From Paenibacillus sp. L3-i20 (GTDB lineage: Bacteria; Bacillota; Bacilli; Paenibacillales; Paenibacillaceae): a stretch of 64,000 bases of DNA. The notes below the pieces were generated by a model. It was not told where the DNA came from. It worked only from the letters and a program-made list of their open reading frames with translations, and did no database searches. Position numbers and translations under genes: made by a program. Numbering within the stretch: the stretch's first letter is position 1; the number at the start of each line of letters is the position of its first letter. Shown in pieces: positions 8,703-17,407 of the stretch. Where the stretch lies: NCBI RefSeq assembly GCF_022180385.2, contig NZ_BQME02000001.1:248001-312000 (forward strand). Direction: 5' to 3'.

Positions 8703-9935
8703 CTAGTTTATCACATGCTCGCCACGAATGAACCGTCCAATTCGTTCCGCAGCTTCCAACAATCTATCCTCTTCCTCAACAAGCGCTATACGAACATAGC
8801 CCTCGCCTTCCGTTCCGAAAGCTTCACCCGGAATTACGACGACACCTGTCGCCTTCAACATTTCCCGGGAAATGGTTCTAGAGGTCCAGATTATAGTGCT
8901 ATCCCAACAAATAGTAGGAAGTTTAGCCCATACGAACATTGTCGCTTTTGGCGCTTCGACTTCCCATCCTTCTCTTCGCAATGCTGCGATAAAGGTGTCT
9001 CTTCTTCGTTCATATAACGTACCTATATTTGTGCAATCTGTCTCATTCATTGCTTCCTGCAGCGCAACGATACCTGCTTCTTGAATAGGATCAAATGCAC
9101 CATAATCAATATTCGCTTTCAGTTCACGCAAAGCGCCAACCGCTTCTCGATTGCCCGCCATAAATCCGATACGACAACCAGCCATATTGAAGCTTTTAGA
9201 AAGGGAATGAAACTCAACCACTTGCTCAGAAGCGCCAGCTACTTGCAAAATACTTGGAGGCTTATAGCCATCGAACCCCATTTCGCAATAAGCTAGATCA
9301 TGCACGACAAGAACATCATGCTTGCGCGCTTTTTCTAACAGTCTCTCGAAAAAAGAAAGATCCGCAACTGCTGATAGTGGATTATTAGGATAGTTCAGTA
9401 AAATAAACTTGGCTTTCTGCCAAATGTCCTGACTAATCGCTTCAAGGTCGGGCAAAAAATTGTTTTCAGAACGCAGAGGCATGTAATGGGCTTGAACACC
9501 AGCTAAAGCAAGTGATGCGGCATAGATCGGATAACCCGGATTCGGAAGCAATACGATATCTCCCGGATCGCATATAGCAAGCGCTAAATGAGCTAATCCG
9601 TCCTGAGAGCCAAGTATAGTAACCATTTCATTTGCTGGATCAACAGTTACTCCAAATCGATGATACATCCATGCTGCTGCTTTCTCTTTAAATGGCATAC
9701 CACTCTTAATTGAGGGGTACGCATACATGTCCGTACGAAGTACAGCTTCACTTAAAGCTTTACGAACACTTTCAGATGGCGGCTTATCAGGACTACCAAT
9801 ACCAAGATCAATAATATCCATCCCATTTGCTGAGGCCGCCCTTTTCCATTCGGACACCTCTGCAAAAATCGAAGAACCAAGCTGTGATAATCTATCCGAT
9901 CTCCACGTTTTCCCACTGCCGTTTACGTTATTCAT
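8703..9935 (-). CDS. Class I/II PLP aminotransferase, LL-diaminopimelate aminotransferase-like
   Basis: About 410 residues from the ATG at 9935. Family marks are LGIGSPDKPP near the N-terminus, LPNPGYPIY, LNYPNNP, and the pyridoxal lysine in HSLSKSFNMAGCRIGF. The GSPD and NPGYP blocks are typical of DapL-type aminotransferases, which make LL-diaminopimelate for lysine and peptidoglycan. A general amino-acid aminotransferase role is also possible, since Bacillales normally use the acetylated DAP route. The frame is open 14 codons further upstream, but the chosen ATG overlaps the ArsC-like gene by only 8 bp, which favours coupling. Confidence 0.82.
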   Translation of the reverse strand: MNNVNGSGKTWRSDRLSQLGSSIFAEVSEWKRAASANGMDIIDLGIGSPDKPPSESVRKALSEAVLRTDMYAYPSIKSGMPFKEKAAAWMYHRFGVTVDPANEMVTILGSQDGLAHLALAICDPGDIVLLPNPGYPIYAASLALAGVQAHYMPLRSENNFLPDLEAISQDIWQKAKFILLNYPNNPLSAVADLSFFERLLEKARKHDVLVVHDLAYCEMGFDGYKPPSILQVAGASEQVVEFHSLSKSFNMAGCRIGFMAGNREAVGALRELKANIDYGAFDPIQEAGIVALQEAMNETDCTNIGTLYERRRDTFIAALRREGWEVEAPKATMFVWAKLPTICWDSTIIWTSRTISREMLKATGVVVIPGEAFGTEGEGYVRIALVEEEDRLLEAAERIGRFIRGEHVIN

Positions 9936-10305
9936 TATTGCCCCAAACCTCAGCATATAGATCTTCTTTAAAACCAACTGTTATTACTTTACCATTTGTT
10001 ACAATCGGTCGTTTTATCAACATACCGTTGGAAGCAAGAAGATTAAGTTTTTCCTCTTCAGACATCGAAGCCAGCTTGTCCTTCAAACCAAGCTCACGAT
10101 AGACATCACCTGAAGTATTAAACAATTTTTTAATATCCATACCGCTTATTTTCAGCAATTGTTTAAGCTCCTCAGCGGTAGGCGTCTGCTCAACAATATT
10201 GCGAGTAACAACTTCATTCCCTTTGGCTTTTAGCGACTTGATTGCCGCTCTGCATGTACTGCATTTCGGATATTCAATGATTGTAACTTGATTTACAGTA
10301 GACAT
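9928..10305 (-). CDS. ArsC/Spx-family thioredoxin-fold protein
   Basis: About 125 residues. The N-terminal EYPKCSTCRAAIKSLKAKG gives a CxxC redox motif on an arsenate-reductase/Spx fold. The C-terminal block MLIKRPIVTNGKVITVGF is the conserved ArsC family tail, with the arginine-proline that shapes the active site. The length matches YusI/Spx-like proteins rather than classical ArsC. The start ATG 10305 has AAAGGGG upstream. It is cotranscribed with, and overlaps, the aminotransferase gene. No arsenic resistance gene is nearby, so a redox role is at least as likely as arsenate reduction. Confidence 0.82.
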   Translation of the reverse strand: MSTVNQVTIIEYPKCSTCRAAIKSLKAKGNEVVTRNIVEQTPTAEELKQLLKISGMDIKKLFNTSGDVYRELGLKDKLASMSEEEKLNLLASNGMLIKRPIVTNGKVITVGFKEDLYAEVWGNNE

Positions 10306-10441
10306 AAGAAAAAACCCCTTTCGGTCGCCGATACGAATCATTTATAGCTCTACATAACACTTCCGACCTTATTTTCATACTGAATAGTATCTAATGAACT
10401 GTATACATCTTATCCCGTAAAAATGAAATCATTTCGTGTTG

Positions 10442-10576
10442 TTACGAACTCCAGTGTCGTTAATTAGATAAAAGAAGGTCAGTTTAAGCGAAATTAACAG
10501 CAATAACACCATCTGAGTTCGTTAGAACAAAAATAGCGATTGTTTCTATATATTAAGTGATATACAGTTCGTTAGA
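10442..10576. repeat. Degenerate intergenic repeat with AGTTCGTTAGA units
   Basis: AGTTCGTTAGA occurs at 10516-10526 and again at 10566-10576, exactly 50 bp apart. A weaker related copy (AGTGTCGTTAATTAGA) begins near 10453. The 255-bp gap 10342-10596 holds no gene that I can support. Confidence 0.35.
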
Positions 10577-10596
10577 GAATTAGGTCATTCGATCAA

Positions 10597-11577
10597 CTAC
10601 TCAACCACTTGATCAAGTAGTTGCTCTAATTTTAACAATTCAACTGGGAGTTGTGCATGCCATTCCATTCGCAGCCCTGTAATTGGATGAACGAACCCCA
10701 GCGTTTCGGCATGTAATGCATGTCGTCCAACCGTATCTTCCCATTCTAACTGAGCTCTTTCTTCCATTCCGTACATCTTATCCCCGATTAGCGGACATCC
10801 AATATGACGCATATGCACCCGAATTTGATGCGTTCTGCCAGTCTCAAGTTTAAGCTTTACGGCTGCTGCTCCTGATACATTATCGAACTCACCATTAAAA
10901 CTCTTTAAAACCTCATAATGAGTAATAGATGGATAGCCTGTATATGTAACGACACGTAAATGTGGTCGTTCTATATCACGATCTATTGGTTCATCTATTG
11001 TTCCAGCTTCAGGTTGCGGTACGCCATACACATAAGCCCGATACAGCTTCGTAACCGTGCCAGCTTGTAATTGTTCTGATAGTTGCTGATGGACGTAGCT
11101 CGTTTTGGCAATAGCAACGAGCCCTGAAGTTTCCTCGTCCAACCGATGAATAGGACGGAATCGGACACGCTCGCCACGCTCACGCCAATGATGAACAACA
11201 CCATTTGCTAATGTGCCTGTGTAATGACCATGTGTGGGGTGAACGATAATACCTGATGGTTTATTTACGATTAGCAAATCATCATCTTCAAATACGATTT
11301 CAATAGGAATTGGCTGCGGTAATATGTCTTCTGACTCTTCTCGTTCCATGCGTACACGGATAACATCTCCAGCTGACACCTTAGCAGTTGTATAGACCCG
11401 CTCCTCATTCACAGTCAAACCATGTTCTGTCAGTTTTACCTGCGATAGCAGCTTGCGTGAAACACCAAGTCGTCGCTCCAATATATTTCTTACGACTTTG
11501 CCGTCATCCTCTTCACTTACCTCTACAACTAGAGGTCTATAATAACGGGCAACTAATTGCTCCAGATTAGCTTTCAT
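10597..11577 (-). CDS. RluA-family 23S rRNA pseudouridine synthase
   Basis: About 326 residues. An N-terminal S4-like RNA-binding domain (LLSQVKLTEHGLTVNEERV) precedes the RluA catalytic domain, with DLLIVNKPSGIIVHPTHGHY and the active-site block HRLDEETSGLVAIAKT, whose aspartate is the catalytic residue. EETSG in place of DTDTSG is a common variant. The C-terminal GRTHQIRVHMRHIGCPLIGD is typical of RluD/YlyB-type enzymes. The target is probably uridines in 23S rRNA, but which ones cannot be told. The start ATG 11577 is preceded by GGAAGTGG; the upstream extension overlaps the adenosyltransferase gene and is not protein-like. Confidence 0.92.
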   Translation of the reverse strand: MKANLEQLVARYYRPLVVEVSEEDDGKVVRNILERRLGVSRKLLSQVKLTEHGLTVNEERVYTTAKVSAGDVIRVRMEREESEDILPQPIPIEIVFEDDDLLIVNKPSGIIVHPTHGHYTGTLANGVVHHWRERGERVRFRPIHRLDEETSGLVAIAKTSYVHQQLSEQLQAGTVTKLYRAYVYGVPQPEAGTIDEPIDRDIERPHLRVVTYTGYPSITHYEVLKSFNGEFDNVSGAAAVKLKLETGRTHQIRVHMRHIGCPLIGDKMYGMEERAQLEWEDTVGRHALHAETLGFVHPITGLRMEWHAQLPVELLKLEQLLDQVVE

Positions 11578-11596
11578 AAACGAATTCCACTTCCAA

Positions 11597-12169
11597 TCAT
11601 TTCTTGCGTTTACCGAACACAACTGCACTACGCACGTACTCAGTATCTGGTACAGCCAATTTCGCATTAGCCACTCGTGCCGCAGCAAAGAAGAAATCAG
11701 ATAATCTGTTCAAATAAATAAGTACATCCTTATTGATATCATGCTCCTGTGATAACGTAACGACTCGTCGTTCAGCTCTTCGACATACTGTACGACACAC
11801 ATGAAGCATCGAAGATGCTGCACTACCGCCGGGTAGAATAAACCGTGTAAGCTCAGGAGCCTCTGCAATGTATTGATCGATTAAAGTTTCTAATCGCTCT
11901 GATGGCTCTGCATTTACTTTTAGCGGGGCGCCTTCCATGGCATAAGCCAAATCAGAACCACAATCGAATAACTCTTGCTGTATATCAATCAAAATATGCG
12001 TTAGCTCCTGCAAACTCTCATGTTTCCCTGTCTCTGCTGCAGCTACACCAACAAAGCTATTTAGTTCATCAATTGTACCGTAAGCTTCCACACGAGAATC
12101 ATCCTTACGTACTCTGCCGCCAATTAACGATGTTTCACCCATATCTCCAGTCTTTGTATATAAGCGCAT
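11597..12169 (-). CDS. PduO-type cob(I)alamin adenosyltransferase
   Basis: About 190 residues. The N-terminal signature MRLYTKTGDMGETSLIGGRV holds the ATP-binding loop, followed by EAYGTIDELNSFVG. The helical C-terminal half has CRTVCRRAERR, which binds cobalamin. The enzyme moves the 5'-deoxyadenosyl group of ATP to cob(I)alamin to form coenzyme B12. ATG 12169 was chosen because AGGAGGAG lies 10-12 nt before it, while the GTG at 12178 is too close to that box. The pseudouridine synthase gene follows 19 bp downstream. No other cobalamin gene is near, so it may serve salvage. Confidence 0.93.
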   Translation of the reverse strand: MRLYTKTGDMGETSLIGGRVRKDDSRVEAYGTIDELNSFVGVAAAETGKHESLQELTHILIDIQQELFDCGSDLAYAMEGAPLKVNAEPSERLETLIDQYIAEAPELTRFILPGGSAASSMLHVCRTVCRRAERRVVTLSQEHDINKDVLIYLNRLSDFFFAAARVANAKLAVPDTEYVRSAVVFGKRKK

Positions 12170-12219
12170 ACGTTGCACACTCCTCCTTCATATTTACAAT
12201 GCTTCTTTTAACAACCTGA

Positions 12220-12256
12220 CAACAAACAGCAGGCCGGAGAAGCTCCTGACCTGCTG
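12220..12256 (-). terminator. Terminator of the alaR-alaT unit
   Basis: On the minus strand CAGCAGG pairs with CCTGCTG (12250-12256 with 12227-12233), with an inner AGGAGCTTCTCC hairpin, followed by TTTGTTGT. It separates alaT from the adenosyltransferase gene. Confidence 0.8.
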
Positions 12257-12264
12257 TACGTTAA

Positions 12265-13479
12265 TTATTGTTTAATCTTATATACAAATTGTCCGATGCG
12301 ATCTAACGCTTCCGTTAGTTGTGAAACGGAGGTGGCATAGGAGCAGCGCAGGTGACCTTCGCCGCCAAGACCGAATACATCACCCGGCACTGCCGCGACT
12401 CCAGCTTCCTCTAACAGTCGCTGAGCGAACTGTTCACTACTTAATCCAGTAGAAGCTATTGATGGGAACGCATAGAACGCACCTTGAGGTTCATGACATT
12501 CTAAACCGATATCTCGGAAGCCCTTCACAACAAGTCGACGTCGTTGATTATACGATTCAACCATCCGATTCATTTCTTCCTGTCCATGTCTAAGCGCTTC
12601 AAGTGCTGCATATTGGCCCATAACTGGTGCACACATAACTGTGTATTGATGAATTTTCAGCATAGCTGACAAAATATCGGTATGAGCGCAAGCGTAGCCC
12701 ATGCGCCAGCCTGTCATTGCAAAAGCTTTGGAAAAGCCGCTTACAAGAATAGTACGATCCTTCATACCTGGCATTGCAGCAAAACTGACATGCTTGGAAC
12801 CATACGTCAACTCAGCATATATCTCATCAGAAATGACAATTAAATCATGTTCTTCTACAAGCTTAGTAATTGGCAACCAATCCTCATACGTCATCGTACC
12901 GCCAGTAGGATTGCTTGGATAACATAAAATAAGTACTTTTGAACGAGGTGTAATAACAGCGCGAAGCGAATCCGCACGAAGCTTAAAATTATCTTCCGCG
13001 AAAGTTTCGATTCCTACTGCAACACCTCCGCTAAGTGCTGTTATTGGTGAATAAGAGATATAACAAGGTTCAGGAATTAATATTTCATCTCCAGGAACAA
13101 TTAATGCACGAAGAGCAAGATCGATTGCTTCACTGCCTCCGACTGTGACGATAATTTCATCCGCAGGATTGTATGCCACTGAAAATGAATCGTTTAAGTA
13201 TTGCCCAATTGCTTCCCTTAGTTCCGGCATACCAGCGTTAGAAGTATATTGCGTCTTGCCTGTTTCCAGTGCGTAGACTGCTGCTTCCCTAACATGCCAC
13301 GGTGTAACAAAGTCAGGCTCTCCAACACCAAGTGTTATAATATCTTTACGTGAACTAACTAAATCAAAAAACCGACGGATGCCCGACGGTTTCATGTCTC
13401 TTGCAAGCGGAGACAAGTAACCAGCCATCGATTGACGCGTCATAGGGATGGATGTTTGTTCCGATTCCTCTTTTATCAT
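12265..13479 (-). CDS. alaT: Alanine/aromatic-type aminotransferase, AlaT (YugH) homologue
   Basis: About 404 residues, a fold-type I PLP aminotransferase with ITLGVGEPDFVTPWHVREAA, the NPTGG motif in CYPSNPTGGTMTYEDW, and the Schiff-base lysine in VSGFSKAFAMTGWRMGY. It lies 17 bp downstream of an Lrp/AsnC-type regulator, the same pair as alaR-alaT (yugG-yugH) in B. subtilis, where the enzyme is an alanine transaminase. ATG 13479 was chosen because AAGGG sits 8 nt upstream; the more distal GTG at 13488 lies inside that box. Alternatives are aspartate or aromatic aminotransferase activity. Confidence 0.87.
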   Translation of the reverse strand: MIKEESEQTSIPMTRQSMAGYLSPLARDMKPSGIRRFFDLVSSRKDIITLGVGEPDFVTPWHVREAAVYALETGKTQYTSNAGMPELREAIGQYLNDSFSVAYNPADEIIVTVGGSEAIDLALRALIVPGDEILIPEPCYISYSPITALSGGVAVGIETFAEDNFKLRADSLRAVITPRSKVLILCYPSNPTGGTMTYEDWLPITKLVEEHDLIVISDEIYAELTYGSKHVSFAAMPGMKDRTILVSGFSKAFAMTGWRMGYACAHTDILSAMLKIHQYTVMCAPVMGQYAALEALRHGQEEMNRMVESYNQRRRLVVKGFRDIGLECHEPQGAFYAFPSIASTGLSSEQFAQRLLEEAGVAAVPGDVFGLGGEGHLRCSYATSVSQLTEALDRIGQFVYKIKQ

Positions 13480-13496
13480 CACCGTCACCCTTTATA

Positions 13497-13988
13497 TTAC
13501 GGCGAAACCATCAAACGATGGTCATCTTCATTTTCCTCGAAAATGATGCCGTCTTGTTTGTATTTTTTCAATATAAAAAATGTTTTTGTTGAAAGTACAG
13601 CATCGATTGGTGATAGCTTGTTTGATACGAAGGAGGCGACTTCCTTTAAGTTTTTCCCCTCAACCTCAACCAGCAAGTCATAAGCGCCCGACATTAAGTA
13701 AACGGACTTCACCTCAGGATACAAATAAATTCGTTCCGCGATACCTTCAAATCCACGACCGCGCTCTGGGGTAATTTGAACTTCGATTAAGGCGGTTACC
13801 TTTTCGTCATCCACTTTACTCCAATTGACAACTGTCGCATATTTGACAATGATATGGTCCTTCTCCATCGCGGCTATTGCTTCTTTAACTTCCTCTACTG
13901 AGACATCAAGCATTGTCGCGATTAGTTCCGCGTCTCTGCGGGCGTCTTCCTTCAGTAGTTCCAAAACCTTTAACTGTAATTCGTTCAT
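13497..13988 (-). CDS. alaR: Lrp/AsnC-family regulator, AlaR (YugG) homologue
   Basis: A 163-residue regulator. An N-terminal helix-turn-helix (MNELQLKVLELLKEDARRDA through VSVEEVKEAI) precedes a C-terminal RAM effector domain (TALIEVQITPERGRGF to VYLMSGAYDLLVEVEG). The family binds small amino acids and forms octamers. It is cotranscribed with the alanine-type aminotransferase, as alaR-alaT are in B. subtilis. Control by alanine is therefore the natural guess. The start ATG 13988 has AAGGAG 7 nt upstream. Confidence 0.87.
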   Translation of the reverse strand: MNELQLKVLELLKEDARRDAELIATMLDVSVEEVKEAIAAMEKDHIIVKYATVVNWSKVDDEKVTALIEVQITPERGRGFEGIAERIYLYPEVKSVYLMSGAYDLLVEVEGKNLKEVASFVSNKLSPIDAVLSTKTFFILKKYKQDGIIFEENEDDHRLMVSP

Positions 13989-14117
13989 TCAAAAACTCCT
14001 TCCAGCGCGCCTGCGATTATAAAGAGTATTTTACAACGAATTCCCGCTTCCTGCAAAGAAAAATTGAGAATATATCCCGTTCGAACAATTTATTTTAAAT
14101 AATTCGCCACAACTAAC

Positions 14118-14140
14118 AAAAAAGACCCCAAAGGGTCTTT
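14118..14140 (-). terminator. Terminator of the coat protein genes
   Basis: Stem AAAGACCC/GGGTCTTT with a 4-nt loop. On the minus strand it is followed by TTTTTTG. It overlaps the stop codon of the CotF-like gene by two bases. Confidence 0.88.
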
Positions 14141-14531
14141 AATTGAAATACGATTGATGTGTTTGGTTTCCCGTTTGTTGCAGACTAGCAGGAGTATATA
14201 TAGACTGTTGCCCTGCATTATACAATTTTTGTTGCAGCATCTGCTTCGTCTTCTGCGTTGTTTGTTGATATTCCTTCGCTTGTTTATCCAGCTCTTGGCG
14301 CAGCGCCGGGGAGGAAGGATTATACATATTGGCCTGTTGCATAGCTTGGAACAGCTGCCCTTGCATCGTTAACGTGCTATCTAACAATTTGGTGAACAGC
14401 TGGCGAATATCCGGACATGTAGACTCTGTTGCAGCAGTTGCGTATTCACGCACGACCCGTTTCAAGTCGGACAACACCGTTGATACTAGATCCTCTTCTG
14501 TTAGAATCGATTGCGATTGCTGATAAGACAT
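14139..14531 (-). CDS. CotF-family spore coat protein
   Basis: A 130-residue Gln-rich protein of the Coat_F type. An alpha-helical N-terminal half (LTEEDLVSTVLSDLKRVVRE) is followed by the CPDIRQLFTKLL block and a Q/N/Y-rich tail. Such proteins are made in the mother cell and deposited in the spore coat. It follows a related short coat protein by 44 bp in one transcription unit that ends in a terminator overlapping its stop codon. This supports an endospore-forming host. The exact coat layer is unknown. Confidence 0.8.
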   Translation of the reverse strand: MSYQQSQSILTEEDLVSTVLSDLKRVVREYATAATESTCPDIRQLFTKLLDSTLTMQGQLFQAMQQANMYNPSSPALRQELDKQAKEYQQTTQKTKQMLQQKLYNAGQQSIYTPASLQQTGNQTHQSYFN

Positions 14532-14575
14532 CGATTTCCCTCCTATTGAGCTTGAAATTTCAATACAACAACAGC

Positions 14576-14800
14576 CTATTGCTGCGGCTGTGTCGGAGCT
14601 ATTTGCTGATGATGCGAAATGGCATGCAGTAGCGAATCATAGTGCTGCTGATGCGTGTTAATCATTTGTGAACACAAATTCCTAAGAGCTGGGGTTGTCG
14701 AGACGGCGACTGCTGCCGCACATTGTTTGATAAGTAAATCTTCATTTGACATTGAATCCGCAATATATTCCAGCTCTTTAGCTGTCATTGGCTGTAACAT
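14576..14800 (-). CDS. Small CotF-related spore coat protein
   Basis: A 74-residue protein from ATG 14800, which has GAGGAGG 6 nt upstream. The TTG 15 bp further upstream lacks a site. It contains TAKELEYIADSMSNEDLLIK and CSQMINTHQQHYDSLL, which resemble the helical core of Coat_F proteins, and it ends in a Gln/Pro-rich tail. It lies directly ahead of the larger CotF-like gene. The two share a helical ferritin-like pattern and may interact in the coat. Confidence 0.75.
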   Translation of the reverse strand: MLQPMTAKELEYIADSMSNEDLLIKQCAAAVAVSTTPALRNLCSQMINTHQQHYDSLLHAISHHQQIAPTQPQQ

Positions 14801-14815
14801 GATGTCCCTCCTCAA

Positions 14816-15146
14816 TTTTGCAAAATGTGATGACTTCCGTATTATGGGCTATTTTGCTCAATTTATGTGTCTTAGTTCAAATCAAATTTGCCTGTTATCC
14901 GTATGTAATAATTCAATTTTCATCTTTCCTTTCTTGTTGTATTCTAGCAAAAACGAATCAATTAATGATCAGTGCCACCTACAGATAAGATAACAGGACC
15001 GTTGATAGTATAGCGATAATTATGAAGGGCTTGCTTATCAAAAAGGCATTCACTTTATACAACCAATGGTTGTATAAAGTGAATGCCAAAATTAATAACA
15101 CGGAGGATTATTAGTGCAGAATTAGATAGAAAAACTAACGATGTTT
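14816..15146. other. Gene-free stretch between cysK and the coat genes
   Basis: Apart from the cysK terminator palindrome at 15041-15087, I see no supportable gene. Short hydrophobic frames exist on the minus strand but have no ribosome binding site. The coat-gene promoter should lie just above 14816. It is probably SigE- or SigK-type, and I could not assign its boxes with confidence. Confidence 0.4.
15041..15087 (-). terminator. cysK terminator with unusually long AT-rich palindrome
   Basis: Two perfect 21-base arms (15045-15065 and 15067-15087) meet at a single central base. On the minus strand they are followed by TTTTTGAT. The stop of cysK lies 59 bp upstream on that strand. The stem is far longer and more AU-rich than its neighbours, but the T-run and placement fit a terminator. 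On the plus strand there is no T-run. Confidence 0.7.
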
Positions 15147-16064
15147 TTAGAATATATCCATACTTAAGTAACGTTCCCCAGTATCTGGCGCAATACATAG
15201 AACCCTCTTACCGCTTCCAAGCCGTTTGGCAACTTGCATAGCTGCCCAAACTGTAGCGCCTGAAGATGGACCCAGCAATAGTCCTTCTTGCCTTGCTAAC
15301 GCTCGCATAGTATCAAGCGCATCTTTGTCTGATACTTGAATGATTTCATCATAAACTGAAACGTTGAGAATAGCTGGAATAAATCCTGGACTTGTCCCAA
15401 CCAACTTATGCGGTCCTGGCTGGCCTCCAGACAATACTGGAGAACCTTGCGGTTCAACAACTGCAACATATAAGTTAGGCAGCAGCTCCTTAAGCTTCTC
15501 GCCTGTTCCCGTTATCGTTCCTCCTGTACCTGCGGAAGCAACGAAGGCATCCAAGCGTCCATCCGTCTGATCCATGATTTCAAGCGCAGTTGTACGACGA
15601 TGAATGTCAGGATTCGCAGCATTTTCGAATTGGTTCGGAATAAAACTGCCTGGCAAACTAGCTCGAAGCTCTTCAGCCTTCTTAATTGCTCCTGGCATAC
15701 GCTCTGACGAAGGAGTTAATACAACGTCTGCTCCATAAGCTTTTAGAAGCATAATTCGTTCAGCGGACATATTATCCGGCATTACAAGAATGAGCTTATA
15801 TCCTTTGGCGGCAGCAGTCATCGCAAGCCCAATACCCGTATTCCCACTAGTGGGCTCTATAATCGTATCACCTAGCTTAATAATTCCTTGTTGCTCGGCA
15901 GCTTCAATTAATGCAAAAGCAGCTCTATCCTTTACACTACCGCTTGGGTTAAAACGCTCAAGCTTAATACATACTTCTGCGCTACCTTCTTCGGCAATTC
16001 GTTGCAAGCTGATCACTGGTGTATTGCCAATAAGCTTAGTAATGTCAGATACAATTTTGGCCAT
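15147..16064 (-). CDS. cysK: Cysteine synthase A (O-acetylserine sulfhydrylase)
   Basis: A 305-residue fold-type II PLP enzyme making cysteine from O-acetylserine and sulfide. It has ITKLIGNTPVISL, the pyridoxal lysine at position 45 in NPSGSVKDRAA, the substrate loop EPTSGNTGIGLA, and the phosphate-binding GTGGTITG. Length is normal. The start ATG 16064 has GGGAG upstream. It follows the MFS gene by 23 bp, so the two may be cotranscribed, and ends at a long-stem terminator. The C-terminus GERYLSMDIF is typical; CysK/CymR interaction is possible but not visible. Confidence 0.95.
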   Translation of the reverse strand: MAKIVSDITKLIGNTPVISLQRIAEEGSAEVCIKLERFNPSGSVKDRAAFALIEAAEQQGIIKLGDTIIEPTSGNTGIGLAMTAAAKGYKLILVMPDNMSAERIMLLKAYGADVVLTPSSERMPGAIKKAEELRASLPGSFIPNQFENAANPDIHRRTTALEIMDQTDGRLDAFVASAGTGGTITGTGEKLKELLPNLYVAVVEPQGSPVLSGGQPGPHKLVGTSPGFIPAILNVSVYDEIIQVSDKDALDTMRALARQEGLLLGPSSGATVWAAMQVAKRLGSGKRVLCIAPDTGERYLSMDIF

Positions 16065-16087
16065 ATAGGTTCAAACTCCCTTATATT

Positions 16088-17308
16088 CTAGTTGGCACTT
16101 TCCTTTTTCCCCTCTACCTCTCCACTTAGAAATGGCTTCATAAACCACCAACCTGCAATAGGCACGATCCCAACTGCAAATAAGAGCCAAGTAATTGCGA
16201 GGGGGGAGTCATTACGCGGTAATAAAATCAAATAAGCAGCTGTACCGATCAAACGGCCAATCGATAAGCCAGCTTCACGCAGTACAATAAACTCTTCGCG
16301 CTCCCTTGCGCTCTGCTGGGATTGACCAATAAGATCAAACACTCTTGACGTCATTGGGATGTTATAGAGCGGAATGAACAAGGAGGTACCTATGCCTAGA
16401 AGAAGTAATGTAAAGTACGATACTTTCCAAAATAATGGTAGAATGACGACCGCAATCATGATAACACCGATCAGCATCGACCATTTGCGGTAATCTTTCT
16501 TTAACCATTTCCCCGCTATCCAAAAGCTGATAAGAGCCACAAGTGAGGTAATCAATGAAAAATTACCTAATTTACTCTCATCCTTTGTGGCAGTGTATAC
16601 CGTTAATCCGACCAAAAACATAAAAACACCTTCACGAACTCCCTGTGCAACAATGGCAGGAAACATCCGTCGCCACGGATTACCCTTTTGGAGCAGCTGA
16701 TGAATTCCATGCATCCAGTCATACTTCCCTTCGCCATGCCGTTTCTTAAGCCAGAAGCTAAGAACGACACACACAGAAAAGATAACTAGTGATATCGTAA
16801 ATATGAGACGGTAGCCACTTTCCCCTTGCATCGAAGTAATAAGAATACCAGAAATCCATGGTGCCACCATTCCAGCAGCAGCTCCAAGTAAACCCGCCCA
16901 GCCATTATAGCGATCGCGATTATCTGGATCTGTCACTTCAAAATAAACGACATTGAAAGCAATCCAGAAAAAACCCATTGCAATACCATTTAACATACCA
17001 AGGGGTAACGACCAGCTAATTGCTCTATCTCCTAGAAGGAGCACAGCACAATAAAATAAACCTGACAACGCAATTCCTAAACGCAAGCTATTCATTTTAT
17101 TATGTTCTTTAACCCATTTGCCTGCAAGCCAAAAGGTAATACCGCCGAGTGCATATTGAGCAAACGTAAACCAACCAATTATCATGTAGGACTGACTTGA
17201 TTTCCACAAATAAACAGGAACAAATAATCCTGACAGAGCATGTCCAACACCGTAAAGTGCCTGTACAATTAAGAGCAAGACAGCTTGCTTCTCTAGTGTT
17301 TTTGCCAA
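16088..17308 (-). CDS. MFS transporter, YqgE-like
   Basis: About 406 residues with roughly 12 hydrophobic segments in two six-helix halves joined by a charged loop (KKRHGEGKYDWMHG). An MFS-like cytoplasmic motif appears between helices 2 and 3 (LAGKWVKEHNK), and again in the second half (IAGKWLKKDYRK). The substrate cannot be told. The start is TTG 17308, chosen because GGGAGGT lies 6 nt before it; an upstream TTG at 17326 lies before that box. It follows the zinc-ribbon gene in the DUF350 operon. Confidence 0.85.
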   Translation of the reverse strand: MAKTLEKQAVLLLIVQALYGVGHALSGLFVPVYLWKSSQSYMIIGWFTFAQYALGGITFWLAGKWVKEHNKMNSLRLGIALSGLFYCAVLLLGDRAISWSLPLGMLNGIAMGFFWIAFNVVYFEVTDPDNRDRYNGWAGLLGAAAGMVAPWISGILITSMQGESGYRLIFTISLVIFSVCVVLSFWLKKRHGEGKYDWMHGIHQLLQKGNPWRRMFPAIVAQGVREGVFMFLVGLTVYTATKDESKLGNFSLITSLVALISFWIAGKWLKKDYRKWSMLIGVIMIAVVILPLFWKVSYFTLLLLGIGTSLFIPLYNIPMTSRVFDLIGQSQQSAREREEFIVLREAGLSIGRLIGTAAYLILLPRNDSPLAITWLLFAVGIVPIAGWWFMKPFLSGEVEGKKESAN

Positions 17309-17407
17309 AACGATACCTCCCGCCAACGATAAACGCGCTTAGAAATTCGTTTTGTAACATGCCCTTTATTGAACAATCCAATGCCCTGTCACAATTGTTA
17401 GATCCAC

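Noticed and set aside
15000..15090. Hydrophobic 23-codon minus-strand frame starting inside the cysK palindrome
   Set aside because: GTG start without a ribosome site and located in a terminator stem; not supportable.
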